The position numbers and the translations under genes were made by a program. From the NCBI GenBank assembly GCA_028875055.1, contig JAPPGG010000049.1, forward strand, positions 1 through 64,000: DNA of 64,000 nt. Direction: 5' to 3'. Below are positions 58,387 through 64,000 of the stretch, piece by piece. This DNA comes from Chloroflexota bacterium. Its GTDB lineage: Bacteria; Chloroflexota; Dehalococcoidia; Lucifugimonadales; UBA3495. The notes below the pieces were generated by a model. It did not search any database and was not told where the DNA came from. It saw only the letters and a program-made list of their open reading frames with translations. Positions within the stretch are counted from its first letter, which is position 1; each line of letters starts with the position of its first letter.

Positions 58387-60267
58387 CTATCTTCCAGCGC
58401 CCTTATGGGCCGCCAGCTCCTCCAGCCCCAGGTCCGCCAGCTTTCCCGCCGGTATCAGTCCGTCAGGCGTCCAGCCCCTGGCCCGGTAGTAGCCTTCAAT
58501 CATGAAATCCAGATCTTCCCGGGACAGGCCCACGCCGGCGGCCACCCCATTGGGCAGCGGTTCCTCCAGGGTTCGCGGGGGCAGGGTATCGTCAACGCGA
58601 GTCCAGCCCTCGCGGATGTTGAACAGCTTTTTCAGGTTGGATATGCGTTGGCCGGACCTTCGCAGTTCGTCCGCAGTCATTTGCCACCCCGTTACCATGG
58701 TGTACACCTGGGCAGATTCCTGGTAGAAGTCGTGAAAGGCCTTGCGCAGGAACTTGCACCAGATCAGGGAGTCCAGCACCGCTTCAAAGTCTTCACTCTC
58801 CGCAGCAATCTTTCCGCGGCCCTCGTCAACGGAAAGCCGGTCCACCCGGTTTGAGAAATCTGCTTCGTAGGCCGATGAGCGGTTATGGCAGGCGCCCCGG
58901 GGGGTTATCGCCAGCCCAAGGGCCATGGTCTTGAGGCTGCGGGGTTCGTAGCCAGGCATTTCCAGACCCTTTACGTGCATGGCCCAGTTTGCCGAATCCC
59001 GGCCGACATGGGCGGCGGCAGCCCGGCTTCCCTCGGCCAGCAGGTTGCCGATGCCTCGGCGATGACCGATGTCTTCCAGCACCTGCAGCAGCGCGGCACC
59101 GTTGCCGAAACGCAATTCGATTCCACCGCAGTCTGCCCTGGTCAACAGGCCCCGTTCGTAGCACTCCATGGCCCATGCCACGGTGGCGCCGGCGCTGATG
59201 GTATCCATCCCCAGGTCGTCGCAGAGGGCGGCGGCGCGAATCACGATATCGGGATCGGAAATTCCGCACAGCGGGCCAAGAGCGAACAGGCTCTCGTATT
59301 CCATTCGGGCGCCGCCCTTGCTCTTTTCCTTCTTGTTCCGCTGGTCGCTGGTCACCAGGATGCGCTCACAACCGATGGTGCAGTTGGCGCAGCCGGCGTT
59401 CCGGTGAAGGTGGTTTTGGTGCAGCTCCTCGCCGCTGACGCGGTCCGCGCCTTCGAAGGTGGACTCGCGGAAGTTGCGAGTGGGGAGAGCGCCCAGGCGG
59501 TTGAAAACAGCCACGTTGGCCATGGTACCCAGGTTCCGGTATTTCTCAGTGGCGGCGCCCAGGCTGCGGCGGCTGAGATCGCGACCAAAACTGCGCACCG
59601 TGTCGGGTTCGGCAACTTCCACCGGCAAATAGCCGCGCAGGGCCACTGCCAGCAAGTTCTTGGAACCCATTACCGCCCCCAGCCCGCAGCGCCCCGCCTG
59701 GCGTCCGCCGTCGTTGCTGATGGAAGCAAACTTGACCTGGGCCTCGCCGGCAGGGCCGATGCAGGCTACGCGATAGCGCGTGTCGCCCAATTTCTTCTTA
59801 ACTGTAGCTTCCTTTTCGGCGGCCCCCATACCAACCAGTTCGGTGGCGTCTTCGAATTCGACGGACACCTGCTCCGGCTCAAGAGCGTCACCTTCGATGC
59901 GCAGCAAGGTAGGAGTGGCAGCCCGACCCGTAATGATGAGGGCGTCGCCGCAGCACTTCTTAAGTTCAGTGGCCAGGTGGCTGGAGGACAGGGAGTCGGC
60001 TATGAAGCCCGTCAGGGGCGACTTGGTCAATACGGCGAACTTGCTGGAGGTGGTCAGGCGTGTGCCCACCAGGGGGCTGCCGACAAACAGAAGGGGATTT
60101 TCGGGCCCGAGAGGGTCGGCCCCGGGAGGGCAGTAGCGGTAAAGGAGGAATGTGCCCAGGCCAATGCCGCCGATGAACTTGCGGAGGTCATCCGGCGCTA
60201 TCGCATCCCATCGGTGGGTGCGGCTGGTCAAATCCACTACTAGCGCTTTGCCGTGATAGCCGTACAT
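58387..60267 (-). CDS. Aldehyde ferredoxin oxidoreductase family protein
   Basis: This 626-aa tungsto- or molybdopterin enzyme would oxidise aldehydes to acids with ferredoxin. It has the N-terminal MYGYHGKALVVDLTSRT, the cofactor-binding GRQAGRCGLGAVMGSKNL, the 4Fe-4S set CANCTIGCE (about residues 290-300) and the late GACHNRSS region. The family start is at ATG 60267; the frame runs further upstream. MoaD and MobA genes lie directly upstream on the same strand, consistent with a need for the pterin cofactor. Confidence 0.9.
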   Translation of the reverse strand: MYGYHGKALVVDLTSRTHRWDAIAPDDLRKFIGGIGLGTFLLYRYCPPGADPLGPENPLLFVGSPLVGTRLTTSSKFAVLTKSPLTGFIADSLSSSHLATELKKCCGDALIITGRAATPTLLRIEGDALEPEQVSVEFEDATELVGMGAAEKEATVKKKLGDTRYRVACIGPAGEAQVKFASISNDGGRQAGRCGLGAVMGSKNLLAVALRGYLPVEVAEPDTVRSFGRDLSRRSLGAATEKYRNLGTMANVAVFNRLGALPTRNFRESTFEGADRVSGEELHQNHLHRNAGCANCTIGCERILVTSDQRNKKEKSKGGARMEYESLFALGPLCGISDPDIVIRAAALCDDLGMDTISAGATVAWAMECYERGLLTRADCGGIELRFGNGAALLQVLEDIGHRRGIGNLLAEGSRAAAAHVGRDSANWAMHVKGLEMPGYEPRSLKTMALGLAITPRGACHNRSSAYEADFSNRVDRLSVDEGRGKIAAESEDFEAVLDSLIWCKFLRKAFHDFYQESAQVYTMVTGWQMTADELRRSGQRISNLKKLFNIREGWTRVDDTLPPRTLEEPLPNGVAAGVGLSREDLDFMIEGYYRARGWTPDGLIPAGKLADLGLEELAAHKGAGR

Positions 60268-60380
60268 AAGCCTTTTGTGAATCAGGAATGGAAGCTGGAA
60301 AATGGCTGATTTCGGTTTCCCAAAGTCACCGGCGAAGCCAGTGCCGGAAAGGGAAGAAAACTGTCGCCGCCACTTGCGGC

Positions 60381-60680
60381 TCACCCCCCGGCCTGGCTGG
60401 AAATCAACAGGAGGAAGTCCCCGTCCTCAACAGTAAATTCACCGTCGCCAACAAAGGCCAGGCCATTGCGGTTGAAGACGTACCCTTCTTCCAGATTGGT
60501 CAGGTCATCCCTCAGACCGTGTCCCACCAGGGAGGGACACCGTTCTGCCAGGGCCGCAATCAGGTTCTCGCGGCTGACTGGGGCCGGCACTGCCAGTTCG
60601 ACGTCTTTCGCTCCGCCCAGAATGCGGGGGGAGCCGAACAGTTCGACAGTGATGCTTATAGTCGCGGCGGAGCTGGTCAT
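60381..60680 (-). CDS. moaD: MoaD/ThiS family sulfur-carrier protein
   Basis: This 99-aa ubiquitin-like protein ends in the diglycine QAGG needed for thiocarboxylation. It has the ENLIAALAERCP segment and ends with a beta-strand FTVEDGDFLLLISS. MoaD donates sulfur for molybdopterin synthesis. The location next to an AOR suggests a role in its pterin, though the ThiS branch cannot be excluded. It overlaps mobA by 4 nt. Confidence 0.85.
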   Translation of the reverse strand: MTSSAATISITVELFGSPRILGGAKDVELAVPAPVSRENLIAALAERCPSLVGHGLRDDLTNLEEGYVFNRNGLAFVGDGEFTVEDGDFLLLISSQAGG

Positions 60681-61312
60681 TGTTCGCCGACCGCCAGTTC
60701 CCGGGCCTGTTCCAGGTCCTCGGGAGAGTTGACGTTGAAGAAACTGTGCAGTGCGGGGTCGAAGCGCTCGATTTCGCCCTGCGCCAGGTATTTGACCCTC
60801 ACCTGATCGAAGAATCCGGATATCTTGAGGTCATTGGCCCGCAGCCTGGCTTCCATGCTGGGAAGACAGCCCTTGGAATAGAGGGCGTGGGTTGGTTCGG
60901 GGTAGGAGCCTGGCTGGGGAACCACGGCATCCCAGCCTTCGCGCTGGGCCAGCATGTGCTGCAGCAGGCTCCGGTTGAGGAAGGGCATATCACAGGCCAC
61001 CACCAGGCCCCATGAGTTTTCGGCTGCGGCGAGTCCGGAAAATATGCCGCCCAGCGACCCGCCTTCCGGAAAGATGTCCACGGCTATCCGGTGGTCGGAG
61101 TCCAGCGGCAGGGATGCTCCGCGGGCGTTGTCGGCAACCACCACCACTATTTCGCTGGTCAAGGGAGCTACCCGCTCAATCACACGACGGATGAGGGGCT
61201 GGCCGCCGAAAGGCTCCACCGCCTTGTCCCGGCCCAGTCTTCGGCTGCGGCCACCGGCAAGAATTATGCCGGTAACGGGTCCCTGGCCCGGGGCTTCCGT
61301 CGGGTGAACCAC
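60677..61312 (-). CDS. mobA: Molybdenum cofactor guanylyltransferase MobA
   Basis: MobA attaches GMP to molybdopterin for MGD enzymes such as FdhA. The 211-aa product has the nucleotidyltransferase loop GIILAGGRSRRLGRDKAVEPFGG and Asp in VVACDMPFLNRSL. It overlaps moaD and is the first gene of this run, with a promoter at 61476-61484. Confidence 0.9.
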   Translation of the reverse strand: MVHPTEAPGQGPVTGIILAGGRSRRLGRDKAVEPFGGQPLIRRVIERVAPLTSEIVVVVADNARGASLPLDSDHRIAVDIFPEGGSLGGIFSGLAAAENSWGLVVACDMPFLNRSLLQHMLAQREGWDAVVPQPGSYPEPTHALYSKGCLPSMEARLRANDLKISGFFDQVRVKYLAQGEIERFDPALHSFFNVNSPEDLEQARELAVGEQ

Positions 61313-61691
61313 GGATGCAACCTCGAAACTGTCAGGAGATCAGATGAATTGCCCAGGGGCAGCCATATCGCTCACCAATGAACACCGCGCCGGAAGGCCG
61401 CATGCTTTCCTTCCTGGAAGGGCCCGATTGGAAGGCGTCAACCTCGGCAAAGCTTTCACGCAAGCGCCTGCGTTGAGTATAGCACAGGGGGTTCTTACTA
61501 CCTTCATTCCTGTTGGGACCCCTGAGAAACAGGGATGCATTAGAGGGTTGCCCTTCTCCTCATTCCGTGGAGTGACAGAGGGGCCGTTGACGGCTTGGAT
61601 GGCCGATATCTAGCGTAAATATTGTCGAGACCGGCCTGGGTTATGGGTCGGTCTTTCCCATTGGGGAAAGCAATGGTTGGGAGGTACTCAT
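61313..61691. other. Intergenic region before the phage-type genes
   Basis: These 379 bp contain the mobA promoter, short hairpins (GACCG/CGGTC around 61630-61655) and REP-like fragments (TCATTCCGTGGAGTGACAG at about 61560). No gene was found. Confidence 0.5.
61476..61484 (-). promoter_or_regulatory. Extended -10 promoter of mobA-moaD-AOR
   Basis: On the minus strand TGCTATACT lies about 165 bp before mobA. Confidence 0.45.
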
Positions 61692-61913
61692 TTGGTTTGT
61701 CGTCGTTGCATGTCGGATCGCTTGATTCGCCTGGCGGTCATGCACCCCTCGGACAACCCCGTGCTGCGCTGCCTGGAGTGCGGGTTCCTGTTCAGTCCCG
61801 GTGCGCCGAACGCCGTCCCGCCGGGGCCAGAGGGGAGCCGGCCCGGTTTCCGAAACCAGGCAGGGGCCAGTCCCGGTAATCGTCTGCCAGTCTCGGGGCC
61901 TGAATCTCCATGA
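61692..61913 (+). CDS. Small zinc-ribbon protein upstream of terminase
   Basis: This 73-aa protein has two Cys pairs (CRRC...CLEC) around residues 3-32, a probable zinc ribbon, and a disordered Pro/Gly-rich tail. GGAGGT is 6 nt before TTG 61692. It overlaps the terminase start by 4 nt, so it may act in the packaging module, for example as a small accessory. Confidence 0.6.
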   Translation: MVCRRCMSDRLIRLAVMHPSDNPVLRCLECGFLFSPGAPNAVPPGPEGSRPGFRNQAGASPGNRLPVSGPESP

Positions 61914-63292
61914 GGGACTGGGGAACGAATGCTGAAGCTGGGGAAGCTCCGGTCATCTCTCCGGTGGACTTCGCCCAGCGGGTGCTGCGGGTTGAGCTGT
62001 GGGCCAAGCAGGAAGAGGTCCTGACCGCCCTGGCGGAGCATTCGCGGGTTGCCGTCAAGTCGGGGAACGGGCTGGGCAAGGGATTCAGCGCAGCGGCGGC
62101 CGTTCTGTGGTTCCTGCACACCCACGACCCCGCCGTTGTGCTCACCACCGCGCCCACTTTCAGACAGGTGCGGCACCTGCTGTGGAGGCAGATTCACAGC
62201 CTGCACCGAAGGGCCGCGGATGAGCTGGGAGGGAAGTTGCTGGATACCCGCTGGGAACTGGGCGAAGACCGGTATGCCATGGGCCTCTCCGCAGACTCGG
62301 CGGACCAGTTCCAGGGCTTCCACAGCCCCAACCTTCTCGTGGTAGTTGACGAGGCGGAAGGGGTCAGCGACCTCATATACGAAGCAGTGGAAGCGGTGAT
62401 GACCTCCGCCGGATCCAGGCTGCTGTTGATCGGAAACCCGACAACCACCTCGGGCATTTTCAGGCGGGCCTTTCACGAGGAACGGAGCATTCACCACTGC
62501 ATCACCATTTCCGCCCTGGACAGCCCCAATGTCCAGTCGGGGCGGGCAATCATTCCCGGCCTGACTACCGGTAAGTGGGTCGAGGAACGGGGTCGCATCT
62601 GGGGCGAGGACAACCCCCTGTACCGGTCGCGGGTGCTTGGGCAGTTCCCGGACCTGGCGGACAATTCCCTGATCCGGTTGTCCGACATTGAGGCGGCCGT
62701 CCAGCGCTGGCAGGAGGTTCAACTGGCAATATCGACAGGCGCCCTGGCCAGTCCCCCCGAAGGAGACGTGGTGATTGGCGTGGACGTGGCACGATACGGG
62801 TCAGACCACAGCATCATCCTGCGCCGGAGGGGAAATCGGGTGGAGGAAATCCGGGCCTTCAACGGGCTGGACACGATGCAGGTGGCCGGCCTGGTGGCGG
62901 CCGCCATCCGCGAGCACCAGCCCATTCAGACCAGCGTGGACGAGGTGGGAATCGGGTCGGGCGTGGTGGACCGGCTCAGGGAGCTGGGGCTGGGAGTGCA
63001 CGGCGTAAATGTGGCCCGTCCCGCCCGGGAGAAGAAGGTGTTCGCCAACCTGCGGTCTGAAGGTTTCTGGCGGGTGCGGGAGCTGTTTGCCACGGGCGAA
63101 ATCTCCATACCTCCGGACCAGCAGCTAATGGGAGAACTGGCAGCCCTGACCTACAAGTACGACAGCCAGGGCTGCTTGCTCATGGAATCGAAGGAGGACC
63201 TGCGGAAGAGGGGCGAGGCCTCGCCCGATCGGGCCGACGCGCTGATGCTGGCTTTCGTTATTCCCCTCAGCCGCCCCAGGCTGTGGACGTGA
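61910..63292 (+). CDS. Phage terminase large subunit
   Basis: TerL powers and cuts DNA during phage packaging. The 460-aa product has the Walker A-like VKSGNGLGKGFSAA, the Walker B LLVVVDEAEGV, a coupling motif near GNPTTTSG, and the RNase H-type nuclease acids in VIGVDVARYG, VDEVGIGSGVVD and ASPDRADALM. It is therefore probably intact. It belongs to a prophage or gene-transfer-agent-like locus that continues past the window. Confidence 0.88.
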   Translation: MRDWGTNAEAGEAPVISPVDFAQRVLRVELWAKQEEVLTALAEHSRVAVKSGNGLGKGFSAAAAVLWFLHTHDPAVVLTTAPTFRQVRHLLWRQIHSLHRRAADELGGKLLDTRWELGEDRYAMGLSADSADQFQGFHSPNLLVVVDEAEGVSDLIYEAVEAVMTSAGSRLLLIGNPTTTSGIFRRAFHEERSIHHCITISALDSPNVQSGRAIIPGLTTGKWVEERGRIWGEDNPLYRSRVLGQFPDLADNSLIRLSDIEAAVQRWQEVQLAISTGALASPPEGDVVIGVDVARYGSDHSIILRRRGNRVEEIRAFNGLDTMQVAGLVAAAIREHQPIQTSVDEVGIGSGVVDRLRELGLGVHGVNVARPAREKKVFANLRSEGFWRVRELFATGEISIPPDQQLMGELAALTYKYDSQGCLLMESKEDLRKRGEASPDRADALMLAFVIPLSRPRLWT

Positions 63293-63418
63293 CCCGCTGT
63301 CGCCAGGAATTGTGACAGGCAGCGCGGGCAGGAAGAAGAAAAAATACTCCCGCGCCGCCTGTCCCCGGAAAATACGCTGGAACCCAATTAACAGATTGCC
63401 AAGAGGGAGTGAACAACA

Positions 63419-64000
63419 GTGAAGACAGTCAAAGACAACCTGCGGAACATGCTGGGCCCATGGGCCCGAAGGGGAGGGCGCTCTGACGGCGCTCACGGGG
63501 AAACGGCTCGCCGCAACCCTTCCGGGAACCTGGTGCAAAGGCGCAATCGCGCCGGAAACGCCGACCTGGATCCCATGACAGAGACTTTCGGAAGGGGAGC
63601 GGGCTGGGCCAACCCGGAGTACGGTAACTACTACGCTTCTTCGGTGTCGGTTTACGCTGCCATCAAACTGCGGGCCGATGCCGTCAGCCGGCCGGCGGTG
63701 CACCTTTACCGGACTACTTCCGATGGCTCCAGGCAGCTGGTAGGGCCCGAGCATCCGGCCCGTCAACTGCTGGACCGGGTCAATCCCTGGTACACCCAAG
63801 GAGACCTGTGGCAGGCGACGGAGATTTACCTGAACCTCTGGGGGCAGGCTTTCTGGGCCCTGGAACGGGACGAAAACGGTCGTCGGGAAATCTGGCCGCT
63901 GCGCCCGGACCGAGTGTCCGTGCTGCCCGACCGGCGCAACTACATCCGGGGGTTTGTGTATCGGGGCCAGGGGGGCACACCCGTGGCCTACGCGGCGGAT
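63419..64000 (+). CDS. Phage portal protein (partial, HK97-type)
   Basis: The frame from GTG 63419 remains open to the end of the window (194 residues seen). After a basic N-terminus it reads YASSVSVYAAIKLRADAVSR, RQLLDRVNPWYTQGDLWQATEIYLNLWGQAFW and IWPLRPDRVSVLP, which match HK97-type portal proteins. AGAGGGAG lies about 9 nt upstream. The portal forms the DNA channel of the capsid and normally follows terminase, as here. Confidence 0.85.
   Translation, partial: MKTVKDNLRNMLGPWARRGGRSDGAHGETARRNPSGNLVQRRNRAGNADLDPMTETFGRGAGWANPEYGNYYASSVSVYAAIKLRADAVSRPAVHLYRTTSDGSRQLVGPEHPARQLLDRVNPWYTQGDLWQATEIYLNLWGQAFWALERDENGRREIWPLRPDRVSVLPDRRNYIRGFVYRGQGGTPVAYAAD

Noticed and set aside
63125-63799. 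224-residue minus-strand frame over terminase and portal
   Set aside because: Antisense to two recognised phage genes with no domain support.
1-64000. tRNA, rRNA and CRISPR arrays
   Set aside because: No cloverleaf with a TTCGA-type loop in an intergenic region, no rRNA sequence and no regularly spaced repeats were seen by eye; a covariance-model scan was not possible.

Overview
The window is a GC-rich bacterial chromosome segment, most likely from the Chloroflexota and plausibly the Dehalococcoidia/SAR202 side. This assignment is inferred from gene content, not from a marker tree. The supporting content is a division cluster reduced to rsmH-ftsA-ftsZ with no peptidoglycan genes, an adenosylcobalamin-dependent ribonucleotide reductase, an archaeal-type PEP carboxylase, two luciferase-like flavin monooxygenases, a haloalkane-dehalogenase-like enzyme, and a molybdenum/tungsten block of formate dehydrogenase, aldehyde ferredoxin oxidoreductase, MoaD and MobA. 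I see no rRNA, tRNA, CRISPR array or intact insertion sequence.

Layout. 1-1.1 kb: broken von Willebrand/collagen-like lipoprotein. 1.5-5.6 kb: rsmH, ftsA, ftsZ. 6.2-10.9 kb: nrdR behind a promoter and two NrdR-box-like palindromes, small unknown genes, a hairpin-rich leader, and nrdJ. 10.9-13.4 kb: a HEPN-like pair, a START-like protein and a PIN toxin-antitoxin pair. 13.4-23.4 kb: housekeeping and accessory enzymes (pdxA, proC-yggT, tatD, a dehalogenase-like hydrolase, LysR, VOC, DUF1802, aldo/keto reductase, nucleoside hydrolase). 23.5-27.1 kb: tig-clpP-clpX on the minus strand. 27.6-29.8 kb: an SDR and a class V aminotransferase. 29.9-40.0 kb: a minus-strand arginine region (argJ, argB, UPF0182, argD, MazF pair, argG, retropepsin pair, class I aminotransferase). 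40.2-49.6 kb: MBL hydrolase, HIT protein, enoyl-CoA hydratase, a second retropepsin, hydrolase, ppcA, flavin monooxygenase, a selenoprotein candidate, VOC and a membrane protein. 49.6-61.5 kb: stand-alone TIR, FdhA, cupin, SsuD-like monooxygenase, a second HEPN-like pair, NuoF/NuoE, AOR, MoaD, MobA. 61.7-64 kb: zinc ribbon, phage terminase and portal, running off the window.

The most notable observation is at 47544-48044. A peroxiredoxin/thioredoxin-like gene has one in-frame TGA exactly where relatives have the first cysteine of a CPYC-type motif. It is followed 16 nt later by an 8-bp stem with a 5-nt AGTTG loop, which fits a bacterial SECIS element. Other points are a recurrent extended -10 promoter (TGnTAtaaT-like) upstream of many genes, a strong promoter placed for a leaderless mRNA, a REP-type repeat translated in frame inside FdhA, and a TIR gene 8 bp behind fdhA.

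How the genes work together. FdhA, NuoF and NuoE together have the parts of an NAD-linked formate dehydrogenase. MobA and MoaD would supply the pterin cofactor for FdhA and AOR. ArgJ, ArgB, ArgD and ArgG cover four steps of arginine synthesis. Trigger factor, ClpP and ClpX form the usual folding/proteolysis operon. Start sites were chosen from Shine-Dalgarno position, promoter position and family-typical N-termini, and so differ in places from the longest open frame.
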